NCBI GenBank assembly: GCA_041441465.1
Contig: JASDSY010000010.1
Location: forward strand, 248,001-312,000
DNA length: 64,000 bases
Source of the DNA: JASDSY01 sp041441465
GTDB taxonomy: Bacteria; Muiribacteriota; UBA9980
Direction of reading: 5' to 3'
The notes beneath the pieces were generated by a model. It saw only the letters and a list, made by a program, of their open reading frames with translations. It did no database searches and was not told where the DNA came from. Numbering within the stretch: the first letter of the stretch is position 1; each line of letters opens with the position of its first letter. The position numbers were made by a program, and so were the translations under genes. Below, in pieces: positions 43,844 through 52,940 of the stretch.

Positions 43844-45379
43844 TTAATCCGACGTAATCCATATTTGCAGGAGTGTCGAAGCCTCTTTAGGCGATTTATC
43901 AATAAACTGCTTGATCGTTTCGATCTTATTCATTCTGTCGCGAGCCTCAGCCGGTATCGGCATTTCTTCAGGCGTTTCAACTTCTTTTTTAACCTGTATC
44001 GGCTTAAAGTATGTAATAAGCAATTCTTTGTTTTTCCAGATAAACCATAATATAAATATAATTGCCGCTGTCGGTATTGTAACAAGCAGAAGCTGAAACA
44101 ACATATCCTCAAATTTAGCTTTTTGAGCCTGTTTTTCCTGTTCTTTAGCCGGCTCTCGGTTAAAAGGGAACCTTTCGACCGTTAAAGTGTCGCCTCTGCC
44201 TTTGGTAAGGCCGGCCGCCGATGCTATCGAGTTTTCAATCTTTGCCTGCTGCTCTTTTGAAACTATTTCATCGATCATTACAGATATGCTTAGTTTCTTT
44301 ACATCGCCTATTGCGTAGACGGTTTTTAATTTCTTTTTATTAGTGTCGTAATTTTTGCGCGCTTCTTTTTTCGCGTATTCGTCCTTGCCTTCTTTTACAT
44401 CTGGATAAGTCGGAATATTAGACTGAGTGCCTGGAACGCCCGCCGGTTTTTTGCCGAGCCCCTTATAATTTTCCTCGATGACTTCTTCCGAAACCACCAT
44501 ACCGCCTTCCTCGCCTTTGATCGGCGGCTCTATAAATTCGTCAAACGCCTCGCGCTTATCGAAGTTTAATTCTGCGAATACGGTTACGACAGCCATATTA
44601 TGGCCTAAGATTTTATCGAGCACATCCTGAAGCTTGCTTTGAAGGCCGTCGATATAATCTTTCTGGAGCTTAAATTGATCCGTCGCTATATTTTCATCTG
44701 GTTTGTTGCTTTTTAAACGCTTGGAAAGGTCGACGAAATTCTGATCTATTATGCTTATGTTTTCCTCGAGAATTCCGGTACCGTTGCAAATAAGGTTTCT
44801 GATGCCTATAATCTGATCGTCTTCGAGTTTTTTTCCCGGTTTTAAAACAAGATAAACTGTCGCCTTGTCTTCTTTCTGGTCTTCCTTGAATGTGCGTTCA
44901 GGCGCGTAAAAAATATGAATCCTGACGCTTGAAATTAATTTCGAGGATTTTTTTATAGTGGTCTCAAGTTCCGCCTGGAGCGCCCTTAATATGTTCAAGT
45001 CCTCGATTTTTCTGGAACTCGAAAAAGCGTTATTGGTGGTGCCGAAAATATCCGAATAGCCTTTGCTGCGGTCGGGCAGGACATTATCCTTGGCCAATTT
45101 AAGTAAAATTACGTCTTTTTGCGAAGACGAAACATATATGGTGGAACCGTTATCGGCAAGCTTGTAAATATAAGAACCTTCATCGAGTTTTTCCTTGATG
45201 TTAGCCGCCGACTCAGGCTCGAGGCCGCGGTATAAAAGCACATAATCGGCCGCCGTATAAAGATAAGAAACGGCGATTATCGCTACAAACAACACACCGG
45301 CCGTAATGTAGATCGTCACTTTTTGCCATGTGGCGAGTTTTTGAAATTGTTCGAATAAAAGTTTAAAATAATTCAGCAT
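43844..45379 (-). CDS. fliF: flagellar MS-ring protein FliF
   Basis: A transmembrane segment near residues 22-42, the secretin-like ring domains (LLYRGLEPESAANIKEKLDEG, DRSKGYSDIFGTTNNAFSSSRKIEDLNILRALQAELETTIKK) and a second transmembrane segment near residue 435 define FliF, followed by a short cytoplasmic tail that binds FliG. It builds the MS-ring, the base for flagellar assembly. It follows fliE by 17 bases. Confidence 0.95.
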   Translation of the reverse strand: MLNYFKLLFEQFQKLATWQKVTIYITAGVLFVAIIAVSYLYTAADYVLLYRGLEPESAANIKEKLDEGSYIYKLADNGSTIYVSSSQKDVILLKLAKDNVLPDRSKGYSDIFGTTNNAFSSSRKIEDLNILRALQAELETTIKKSSKLISSVRIHIFYAPERTFKEDQKEDKATVYLVLKPGKKLEDDQIIGIRNLICNGTGILEENISIIDQNFVDLSKRLKSNKPDENIATDQFKLQKDYIDGLQSKLQDVLDKILGHNMAVVTVFAELNFDKREAFDEFIEPPIKGEEGGMVVSEEVIEENYKGLGKKPAGVPGTQSNIPTYPDVKEGKDEYAKKEARKNYDTNKKKLKTVYAIGDVKKLSISVMIDEIVSKEQQAKIENSIASAAGLTKGRGDTLTVERFPFNREPAKEQEKQAQKAKFEDMLFQLLLVTIPTAAIIFILWFIWKNKELLITYFKPIQVKKEVETPEEMPIPAEARDRMNKIETIKQFIDKSPKEASTLLQIWITSD

Positions 45380-45396
45380 TTATATTAACCCGGCGC

Positions 45397-45732
45397 TTAA
45401 ATTTGCATACGCATAATTTCTTTGTAACTTTCAAGAGCTTTATTGCGGACTTCGAGGGCGAGACTTAAACCTATTTTAGCTTTTTCCATCGCAATCGTAA
45501 GATCATGAACGTTATCAAGCTTACCGGTTAACATATCGTTTGTTTTCCTGCTCGAATCTGCTTCAAGAGCGCCTAAATCATTAATCGCTTTTTGAAGCAC
45601 ATCTGAAAATGACTCAATAAGGCCTTCTGATTGTTTGTTCTCATCCTGTGATGATTTCATCGCGCTTTTTTTGGCAGCAGCGCTTCCAAATGACTGGGTG
45701 CTTCGATACCCAGCTAAGTCAGTGACTTTCAT
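45397..45732 (-). CDS. fliE: flagellar hook-basal body complex protein FliE
   Basis: The C-terminal part (LIESFSDVLQKAINDLGALEADSSRKTNDMLTGKLDNVHDLTIAMEKAKIGLSLALEVRNKALESYKEIMRMQI) is the FliE signature. FliE joins the MS-ring and export gate to the rod. The ATG at 45730-45732 has GGGGGAG only three bases upstream; an earlier ATG at 45754-45756 in the same frame is the other option and has no good ribosome site. Confidence 0.92.
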   Translation of the reverse strand: MKVTDLAGYRSTQSFGSAAAKKSAMKSSQDENKQSEGLIESFSDVLQKAINDLGALEADSSRKTNDMLTGKLDNVHDLTIAMEKAKIGLSLALEVRNKALESYKEIMRMQI

Positions 45733-45889
45733 GTACTCCCCCAAACAAAATCCCATTACTTAAAGCTTCTTTTACGCTATCTATATATACGCGTTCATAA
45801 AAACACATACTTTAAGTTTACATAACTAATTATAAACGATTTTTTTAAAATTGCATTATATTTTTTTATTTTTTTCTATTTTTTTTTAA

Positions 45890-46327
45890 TTACGCTTTTG
45901 TTCCGATCTCGAGCGCTTTGAGCATCATATTTTTAGCTGAATTCATAGCAGTGACATTCGCTTCGTAAGCTCTCGAGCATGTTATCATATCTACCATTTC
46001 GCGGACCGAATTGACGTTAGGATACGCGACGTAGCCTTCTTTATCAGCATCCGGATGCGACGGATCATAAACCATGCGCGGCCCCGTTTCATCCTCGACA
46101 ATGCCTTCAACCGTGACTCCGGCAGGTATTGAGTCGTTTAAAGTCTTAAGCGAAAAAGCGCTTGTGCTTTTAACAGCGAACACTGGCATCTGCCGCTTAT
46201 ACGGGCCGCCGCTCTCAGTCCTTGTAACATTGGCGTTGGCTATATTATTGGATATTATATCCATTCTTAAACGTTCAGCGGTAAGGCCGGAACTCGAGAT
46301 ATCTATTGATTTAAAAAAACCGGACAT
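45890..46327 (-). CDS. flgC: flagellar rod protein FlgC
   Basis: This 145-residue protein opens FFKSIDISSSGLTAERLRMDIISNNIANANVTRTESGGPYKRQ and closes VDMITCSRAYEANVTAMNSAKNMMLKALEIG, the conserved ends of proximal rod protein FlgC. The segment GVTVEGIVEDETGPRMVYDPSHPDADKEGYVAYPNVN is also typical. It lies between flgB and fliE. Confidence 0.95.
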   Translation of the reverse strand: MSGFFKSIDISSSGLTAERLRMDIISNNIANANVTRTESGGPYKRQMPVFAVKSTSAFSLKTLNDSIPAGVTVEGIVEDETGPRMVYDPSHPDADKEGYVAYPNVNSVREMVDMITCSRAYEANVTAMNSAKNMMLKALEIGTKA

Positions 46328-46417
46328 TTTTCCCTCCTGTAATCCTTAATCTAAAACTCAATTTTAATATTTAACTTCAGCCGCTTTAACAGCTTAAAAT
46401 TCAGATTAAGAAATTAT

Positions 46418-46840
46418 TTACACCCTCGCGGCTTTCGATATCGCCTGTGAAATTTTTGCCAATTCATTTTCAAGGGCAGTGGAGTAGGTCCTGTAAACTA
46501 TAGTATTTTTCGACAAATTTGCCATTTCTTCGTCTATGTCAATATTGTTGCCGTCGTTACGCATCGAGGTTTTATCGATCGTCATAACCTGCGGCCTCAC
46601 GGTCCCGGCAAAGCCGCTTCCGATCTGCACATGCTTCTGGTTCGTCACGCGGCCTTGAAAGCCTTTACTTTCAAGTGCTTTAGCCAACTCATCCTCGAAG
46701 CTTACTTCCTGTTTTTTGTAACCAGGCGTATTTATATTAGCTATATTATTAGAAATCGCGTCCTGGCGCATCATCGAGGCGTCCATTGCCGTTTTTAAAT
46801 AGGCAAGATTCGGATTTGAAAATAAAAAATTAGAAATCAT
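46418..46840 (-). CDS. flgB: flagellar rod protein FlgB
   Basis: The motifs LKTAMDASMMRQDAISNNIANINTPGYKKQEVSFEDEL and, near the end, ANLSKNTIVYRTYSTALENELAKISQAIS identify FlgB. The reading frame extends upstream to 46891, but the ATG at 46838-46840 has GGGGGA close upstream and gives a family-like N-terminus. First flagellar gene of this operon. Confidence 0.94.
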   Translation of the reverse strand: MISNFLFSNPNLAYLKTAMDASMMRQDAISNNIANINTPGYKKQEVSFEDELAKALESKGFQGRVTNQKHVQIGSGFAGTVRPQVMTIDKTSMRNDGNNIDIDEEMANLSKNTIVYRTYSTALENELAKISQAISKAARV

Positions 46841-46952
46841 CTCATCCCCCGTTAATATATAATTTATCCTAATCTTTATTTTCGGCGCCAAAATTATTTT
46901 ATCAATACCAAATTTTCAAAAATATAAAAAAATTAAAAATAAATTCATCCGC

Positions 46953-47849
46953 TTAAGCGCGGGGGTGCGCTTTATTGTATATCATTTTCAAACGTTCCTG
47001 GGTGACATGCGTATATATCTGCGTGGTCGAAAGGCTGGCATGCCCGAGCAGCTCCTGCACCTGCCTGATATCGGCGCCATTTTCCAGAAGATGCGTCGCG
47101 AAACTGTGCCTTAAAATATGCGGGCTGACTTTTTTCTGAAAACTCAATTTTTCGAAGCAGTCGCTTATTATTCTGCGGACTGTACGGTCAGAAAGAGCTT
47201 CGCCTGAAGGATTTACAAAAACATACAGGCAGCCGGGATATTTTTGTTTAGTGTCTTCGATGAATTTTCTCAAAAACCCGAGCGCGATATCGCCGACAGG
47301 AATCATTCGTTCCTTCGAACCTTTTCCTAATATTTTGAGGGTTTTTCCTGAAAAATCAATATCGGATTCTTTTAAAAAACAAGCTTCTGAAATACGAAGC
47401 CCGGACGCGTATATAAGCTCGAAAAGCGTGCGATTGCGAAGCGATTCGTAGTCGACCGGCTCGATGCTTTCTAAAAATTCAGAAACCTGGTTATAATATA
47501 AAAATTTTGGAAGGCGTTTTTCGACTTTTTGCCTTGAAACGGTTATAAAAGGATTTAATTCGATGTAATCATTTTTCAAAAAATAATCGAACATAGAACT
47601 TAACGCCGAAAGCCGGCGATTTATAGTAGTTTTCTTTTTACTTTCCCGGTTCTTCTCGCCTATATAACGTCTTATCAGGAATGTGTCTATTTTAGCGATA
47701 CATTCCGAAAAATTTTCCTGCTCGATACCGTAATTTTTCGACGTAAAATCGAGAAAATCTGAAATATCTTCATGATAGGATTTTTGGGTATTTTCAGAAA
47801 GATTCAATACTGATGCGATATACATAAAATATTCATCAATTATGTTCAT
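46953..47849 (-). CDS. tyrosine recombinase XerC/XerD
   Basis: This 298-residue protein has a SAM-like N-terminal core-binding domain and a catalytic domain with the R-K-H-R-H-Y set: ASGLRISEA, KGSKERMIPV, HILRHSFATHLLENGADIRQVQELLGHASLSTTQIYTHV. The size and lack of neighbouring attachment sites fit the chromosomal XerC/XerD type that resolves chromosome dimers at dif. It lies 112 bases upstream of flgB, an arrangement seen in Firmicutes (codV-type context) and others. Confidence 0.93.
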   Translation of the reverse strand: MNIIDEYFMYIASVLNLSENTQKSYHEDISDFLDFTSKNYGIEQENFSECIAKIDTFLIRRYIGEKNRESKKKTTINRRLSALSSMFDYFLKNDYIELNPFITVSRQKVEKRLPKFLYYNQVSEFLESIEPVDYESLRNRTLFELIYASGLRISEACFLKESDIDFSGKTLKILGKGSKERMIPVGDIALGFLRKFIEDTKQKYPGCLYVFVNPSGEALSDRTVRRIISDCFEKLSFQKKVSPHILRHSFATHLLENGADIRQVQELLGHASLSTTQIYTHVTQERLKMIYNKAHPRA

Positions 47850-47960
47850 AAACGTACACTCTCTTTAAAGAGCCGAGGTCACCCGATAAACAGCAGGCCA
47901 CAACGGCTTATATTGGTTAAATAAAACACCTGTTCATTTTTTATAATAAAAAACTTTTAA

Positions 47961-47989
47961 ATTTTACCATAAAAAATAAAATTTAGCAA
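47961..47989 (-). promoter_or_regulatory. promoter of xerC and probably the flagellar operon
   Basis: On the minus strand TTGCTA (47984-47989), a 17-base spacer ending TGG, then TAAAAT (47961-47966), an extended -10. A GC-richer leader of about 105 bases precedes the start and contains an AGCCG/CGGCT pairing and CTCTTTAAAGAG. Confidence 0.65.
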
Positions 47990-48028
47990 TAAAATTAGAA
48001 TATATATTCATTTTTTTCGGGAAGCTGA

Positions 48029-50827
48029 TTAAAATAGCGATATAGGCTTAATCGCGCCTTCGATCATAGACTTGATTCCTGAAATGGTTATTATATTTTC
48101 ATAATCAGGGCATTCGACAATCTTAGGGCATAAATTTGATATAGCCAGAAAGGCGTCGACTATTTCAGGGTCAAATTGCGTTCCGCTGCAGCGTTTAATT
48201 TCATTTACCGCGACTTCATGCGAAAGCCCCTGACGGTAAGGACGAGTTGAAGTCATAGCGTCATAAGTATCGGCGATAGTTATAATTCTCGAGCCGAGCG
48301 GGATTTTGTCACCCTTTAAGCCGGCCGGATAACCTGTTCCGTCAAATTTCTCGTGATGGTGCTTTATCTGCATGCACACGCTCTGTAAAAATTCAACGGA
48401 TTCAAGAATTTTAGCGCCCATTACCGGATGGTTCTTTATGCTAGTAAACTCATCATCGCTTAATTTTGAAGGTTTCTGAAGTATGTTTTCCGCTATGCCG
48501 ATTTTTCCTATATCGTGAAGAAGAGCGGCATGCCTTAATTTATTGACTTCGTTCTCGCTGAGCCTCATTTCAGCGGCTATGGCCAGCGCCAGAGCTGTAA
48601 CGCGCCTCGAATGGCCGTGCGTATAAGAATCCTTGGCGTCGAGAGCCGTCGCAAGGCTCTGAATGGTTTCAAGATAAACGCGCATCAAATCATTATATAA
48701 ATTCGCATTTTCTATGGCTACCGCGGCATGGCAGGACATCGTGGTTAACAATTCGAGATTTTCATTAGTGAACGGAATGCCGGTTATGCCGCAAAGTTTT
48801 TTCTCACAGCAAATAACGCCTTCCACGCGTTTTTTCACAAAAATAGGGGCGCATATTAGCGACTTAGGTACATTATCGTGAAGTATATTATGTTTTTTGT
48901 AATCATTTTCTAAGTGCGTATTAATAACGATCATCGGAACGCCTTTTTGCGCCACCTTTCCGGCCACTCCTTCACCGGGCCTGAAAGTAAGGTCTTTTAA
49001 ATAATTTTCAGGAAGGCCGTGATGCGCAATTACCCTTAAATGATCCTGCGTATCGTCCCATAACATCAAAGACGCTATATCCGCGTCAAATATGCTTATG
49101 ATGTTATTGATAATTTGCGATATTACATTTTTAAGATCGAGCGAGGAATTAATCGCCATTCCAAGTTTATGAAGTGTAGTCAGTTCAACGACCTTCTGCT
49201 GCATTCTATTATAAAGCTTGGCATTTTCTATGGCGTTAGCGATCTGCGCCGCGAGTGTTTCGAGAAGCTTCAAATCGTCATTATTAAAAACACCCGTGCT
49301 TATTTTATTATTGACGTTAATTACGCCCATTATGTTATCTTTTATAATAAGCGGAACCGAAAGGACCGATTTAGTTTTATAATCGACGTGCCCTTTAGTG
49401 CGGCGCGAGAATCTTTTATCGCGCGATATATCTGTAATTAAAAGCGGTTTCCCGGATTTTACCACATAACCTGATATGCCTTCGCCGACTTTTATCTCGG
49501 CATTTCTTATAATGCTTTCTTCGAGGCCGTGCGCCATAACGATTTTCATTTTCGTCTTTTCCTGATTCAATAACATCAGCGAACATATTTCGACTTTCAT
49601 AACTTCCGAAATAAGCTTGATTGTCATAGAAAGCAATTTATCCAATTCCAGAGTCGAATTAATTATGTTCGAAACCTGATTTAAGGCAGTCAGCCTTTCG
49701 AGTTTCTGGTGCGCCTCGGCATAAAATTTGGAATTTACAAAAGCCGATGCCAGCTGATAAGCAACGGCATCGAATACTATCGTATCGTCATCGGTAAACG
49801 GGCTCGAATTCTTATCGCCGGCGATTACCATGACACCGATAAGCTCATCTTTAAATTTTATAATGGTGACGCTCAATGAGCCGATAAATTTATAAATTTC
49901 GGGTGAAAATTTGAAATGCCTTTCCTCGGCGATATTTTTGATCAATACGCTTTTTTTATTCTTTACCGCAAACTGCACCGGCGTCAATTCACTTTTCGAA
50001 CCGCACTCAGCATCGTCGCAGCACGCGAATAAACGCTCATAAGTATCTTCGCCGGCCGTAAAATTCAATTTAAAATTATCAGGTGAGCATGTAAAAATCG
50101 CGCAACCGTTTACATTAAATATTTTAGACACGGCTTTGGAAATATTTGCGAATATTTCTGAAATATCGCTTGAATTATTTATACATCTTGAAATATTAGT
50201 TAACGCATCTATCGAATTTATACGCTGCACTGATTTATTCTTTAGCGCACGGTTTTCTTCGAGCAGCATTGAAATTTTATCTGTTTCTTCAGGTTCGACG
50301 ACATGATTAATTGAGCTTTTCAAAGAATTAGCGAGCATCCTGGCTTTAGCCTCGAGTTTTTCTCTTGAAATAACATCAATCTGATTTGAATAATCACACA
50401 AAACATCGAAGTGCAAGTTATGAGTTTTTATCTTTCCGGTTGAATTTTCTTTTATGGTTCTCACGAAATGCTGCTTTTCGATCTTGGTCAAAAATACCGG
50501 TTCGCTTATTATATTGGCAATAATAGCGCCGTAATTATCCTTAACCGGAACGATAAAGTAAGAAAAGCCTTTTGAGCACTTCAGAATTAAATAATCGCTT
50601 CTTTTAAGCGCGGAATTATTGCAAAATTGGCATTCTTCAGCGCATTTATCATTTAATTCGATAAAATGCGAACAAATTTTTTTAAAAGGAAAATCCCCCG
50701 CCAAAAGCGTAAACTCTTTATCATAAAGATTTACCTCAAGATCGGAGGCCATATTAAAGTCCGTAATTATTTGCTTTAACGTCGAAATTTCAATAATTTC
50801 CTGGTAGGCCCATTTTTTTTCGGACAT
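48029..50827 (-). CDS. PocR/GAF sensor with HD-GYP output domain
   Basis: Domains in order: a PocR-like sensor (about residues 10-150) with CAEECQFCNNSALKRSDYLILKCSKGFSYFIVPV; a coiled coil; three GAF domains (about 205-365, 385-540 and 560-710); and a C-terminal HD-GYP domain with HDIGKIGI, HPVMGAKIL, HHEKFDGTGYPAGLKGDKIPLGSRIITIADTYDAMT. HD-GYP domains degrade cyclic di-GMP, which would lower the signal made by the GGDEF protein at 13022-15517. The start was moved to the ATG at 50825-50827 because GGAGGG lies upstream. Its leader has a terminator-like hairpin (see 50837-50881). Confidence 0.9.
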   Translation of the reverse strand: MSEKKWAYQEIIEISTLKQIITDFNMASDLEVNLYDKEFTLLAGDFPFKKICSHFIELNDKCAEECQFCNNSALKRSDYLILKCSKGFSYFIVPVKDNYGAIIANIISEPVFLTKIEKQHFVRTIKENSTGKIKTHNLHFDVLCDYSNQIDVISREKLEAKARMLANSLKSSINHVVEPEETDKISMLLEENRALKNKSVQRINSIDALTNISRCINNSSDISEIFANISKAVSKIFNVNGCAIFTCSPDNFKLNFTAGEDTYERLFACCDDAECGSKSELTPVQFAVKNKKSVLIKNIAEERHFKFSPEIYKFIGSLSVTIIKFKDELIGVMVIAGDKNSSPFTDDDTIVFDAVAYQLASAFVNSKFYAEAHQKLERLTALNQVSNIINSTLELDKLLSMTIKLISEVMKVEICSLMLLNQEKTKMKIVMAHGLEESIIRNAEIKVGEGISGYVVKSGKPLLITDISRDKRFSRRTKGHVDYKTKSVLSVPLIIKDNIMGVINVNNKISTGVFNNDDLKLLETLAAQIANAIENAKLYNRMQQKVVELTTLHKLGMAINSSLDLKNVISQIINNIISIFDADIASLMLWDDTQDHLRVIAHHGLPENYLKDLTFRPGEGVAGKVAQKGVPMIVINTHLENDYKKHNILHDNVPKSLICAPIFVKKRVEGVICCEKKLCGITGIPFTNENLELLTTMSCHAAVAIENANLYNDLMRVYLETIQSLATALDAKDSYTHGHSRRVTALALAIAAEMRLSENEVNKLRHAALLHDIGKIGIAENILQKPSKLSDDEFTSIKNHPVMGAKILESVEFLQSVCMQIKHHHEKFDGTGYPAGLKGDKIPLGSRIITIADTYDAMTSTRPYRQGLSHEVAVNEIKRCSGTQFDPEIVDAFLAISNLCPKIVECPDYENIITISGIKSMIEGAIKPISLF

Positions 50828-50836
50828 CTTCCCTCC

Positions 50837-50881
50837 AAAAAAAAATGACACAGAGAAAACTTCTTAAGCTTTCCCTATGTC
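50837..50881 (-). promoter_or_regulatory. terminator-like hairpin in the leader of the HD-GYP gene
   Basis: A 16-bp stem (50847-50862 with 50866-50881), complete when wobble pairs on the minus strand are allowed, has a three-base loop and is followed by A then nine T bases (50837-50846) and then directly by the GGAGGG ribosome site. It sits between the promoter and the start codon, so it could act as an attenuator. Confidence 0.75.
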
Positions 50882-50896
50882 AAGTAACTTAGAAAA

Positions 50897-50925
50897 ATTA
50901 TACCATAAGATTATCAATTTAGCAA
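50897..50925 (-). promoter_or_regulatory. promoter of the HD-GYP gene
   Basis: On the minus strand TTGCTA (50920-50925), a 17-base spacer ending TGG, and TATAAT (50897-50902). The predicted start of transcription lies about ten bases before the leader hairpin. Confidence 0.75.
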
Positions 50926-51100
50926 GTTTATAAATATTTTTTTACCTAATTATTTAAACAAAGTTTAAAATCGTGAATTAATTCCGCCAAAGTAACTGTC
51001 ATTTCGGCATTAACGATAATTTTAAATTTCTTAAAAATACGGCATAAAACATCAAAATCCCATAACCGGCAATTTTTTTATTAAAATCAAAAAAATCGAG

Positions 51101-52363
51101 CTAATTTAATATGATCTCGCAGGTGCCGTATTTAGAAGTATCGGCCGCCGAATAGGCTTTGACTATTATTTTTTCCAGCGTATATGCCTGGCCCGGCGGA
51201 TTATAAATTCCGGTAGCGGAAATATATCCGATTTGCGGATTTCCATAAGGCCGGTCATTAATATACCACAGCACTTCCTTGTTATTATGCCCGAGAACAT
51301 CCGCGGTAAATTTATAACTAGATGTCGTTTTAACATCGATTCTTACGGGCGTAATGCCGCTATTCACATAAACTCTTACCGGAGTCAGAGTTATTAACGC
51401 GGTAGCTATCGCCGAAGGATTTTCAACAGATTGCGCGCTCAAGGTCACCTGGCGTTCTTCATTTATGACCGCCGGGGCGGTATACGTGGCAATAGCATAC
51501 CCGTTGCCGGATATTATGCCGGTAATTTTACCTACATCGTTATTTCCGCCGGCGATTCCGTTAACTTTGAATGTCACATTTTTATTTATAAATCCCGTAA
51601 GGTTGACCGTAAAATTCCATGATTCATTCACTCCAAAGGAATATGTCAGAGGGCTTATTGTAATGCTCGAGTCCTGTTCAAAAATTTTTATTTTATCGGA
51701 ACCGAATATTGAGTTATCGAAAAAGCCGCTGTTCATTTTTTGAAGAAGCTGTTCCTTATTATAACCATAAATTCCGGATTCATTAATAAATTTTTGCGTT
51801 AAAACGCCATAAGTTCGGTTCGTAACCGCTATCATGTCATTCTGGTTGTTAGACAGGATAAAATTTTCAAAAGCGGTTTTCCCCTGGGCTTTTTGTTTTC
51901 TTATAATTTCAGTGGCAAAAATATTATATTCGTTCAATGCCGGAATTGTTATGGTGTCCTTAGCGGAAGCCGAAACCACCCCAAGATATGCTTCATTGGC
52001 GTAGGAGCCGAATTTTAAAGAAAGCATCTTCCCCTTATATTTACCGGTAAATTTGAATTTTTTGTTATTAATCTGGCACGAAGCCTCATTTACGTTATTA
52101 ACACATATTGTTGCCATATCTCCGTTTGCCGCTATTGCCGAATTTTTTGAAACCGCCGCCGCCGAACCGGCCGGAGAATTTAATGCCGGCGCAGTCGGTG
52201 TCGAATCGATCGAACCTTCGATAACTATAAGTTCGTCAGATCCTTCAAACCCTTCTTCTTTACTCACGCAGCCCGTAAATAAAAATGCCGAGCCTGCCAA
52301 AATGATCAGCGCGAAATATATATTTTTGAAAAATGAAATTTTTGTCGTCATATTTTTTATCAT
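51101..52363 (-). CDS. lipoprotein with Ig-like domains, function unknown
   Basis: The N-terminal signal ends in a lipobox (FLFTGC), so the protein should be lipid-anchored. A Ser/Ala-rich linker, a beta domain (about 85-220) and two C-terminal Ig-like repeats follow. The repeats share the pattern V.W/FKVNG..GG...G.I...G.Y.AP and V.LSAQSVENPSAIATALITLTP, common in bacterial surface proteins. I see no catalytic motif. The frame extends upstream to 52480, inside the TPR gene, but the ATG at 52361-52363 gives a proper signal peptide. It follows the TPR gene by about 25 bases. Confidence 0.72.
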   Translation of the reverse strand: MIKNMTTKISFFKNIYFALIILAGSAFLFTGCVSKEEGFEGSDELIVIEGSIDSTPTAPALNSPAGSAAAVSKNSAIAANGDMATICVNNVNEASCQINNKKFKFTGKYKGKMLSLKFGSYANEAYLGVVSASAKDTITIPALNEYNIFATEIIRKQKAQGKTAFENFILSNNQNDMIAVTNRTYGVLTQKFINESGIYGYNKEQLLQKMNSGFFDNSIFGSDKIKIFEQDSSITISPLTYSFGVNESWNFTVNLTGFINKNVTFKVNGIAGGNNDVGKITGIISGNGYAIATYTAPAVINEERQVTLSAQSVENPSAIATALITLTPVRVYVNSGITPVRIDVKTTSSYKFTADVLGHNNKEVLWYINDRPYGNPQIGYISATGIYNPPGQAYTLEKIIVKAYSAADTSKYGTCEIILN

Positions 52364-52388
52364 AAAATCAACCAGCCAATTAAATTTT

Positions 52389-52940
52389 TTAAAAAGAAGA
52401 TAATATTTCAGGAATAAGCTCTGCCGCGTCAGAATTCGGATATTTTTTCTGTATTTCCTCAAATACCGTCCGTGCTTCATTAAAATTACGCGTCGATTTT
52501 TTTATCATACCGATATAAAACATCGCATTATCTATTAAGTTAGAGCCGGGATAATTTTTTATCAGCGCAACAAAAATTTTTTCCGCTTCCTTATATTCAT
52601 GCTGAATATAAAAATTCTGGCCTATCGCAAAATCTACAGCGGCCGGATCAAGATTTTGATTCAATTCCTCGATCTTATCTTTTGCGAATAATGCCGCATC
52701 AGAATCAGGATATTGTTCCAGGATAGTTTTATATTCAATAAACGCTTTTGAATAATCGTGTTTCATCTCGTAGACCATTCCAAGGTTATAATGAGCGTTA
52801 TCCGCGAGATTGCTGTCAGGATAATTCACGCATATCTGTTTGAAACCGCTTATCGCTTCGGCCAAACGTTTTTCCTTTACCGCTTTAATTGAATCGTTGA
52901 GCAGCGCCTTAACTTTTTTTTCATTGTCATTAGAAAGCAT
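52389..52940 (-). CDS. TPR/YbgF-like repeat protein
   Basis: About four tetratricopeptide units occur, with the pattern CVNYPDSNLADNAHYNLGMVYEMKHDYSKAFIEYKTILEQYPDSDAA repeated as LIKNYPGSNLIDNAMFYIGMIKKSTRNFNEARTVFEEIQKKYPNSDAA. These are like the C-terminal TPRs of YbgF/CpoB or BamD. There is no signal peptide, so it is probably cytoplasmic. It overlaps tgt by 11 bases. Confidence 0.78.
   Translation of the reverse strand: MLSNDNEKKVKALLNDSIKAVKEKRLAEAISGFKQICVNYPDSNLADNAHYNLGMVYEMKHDYSKAFIEYKTILEQYPDSDAALFAKDKIEELNQNLDPAAVDFAIGQNFYIQHEYKEAEKIFVALIKNYPGSNLIDNAMFYIGMIKKSTRNFNEARTVFEEIQKKYPNSDAAELIPEILSSF

Noticed and set aside
46953..47849. phage or transposon integrase
   Set aside because: Size and sequence fit chromosomal XerC/XerD, and no attachment site, phage gene or inverted repeat is nearby.
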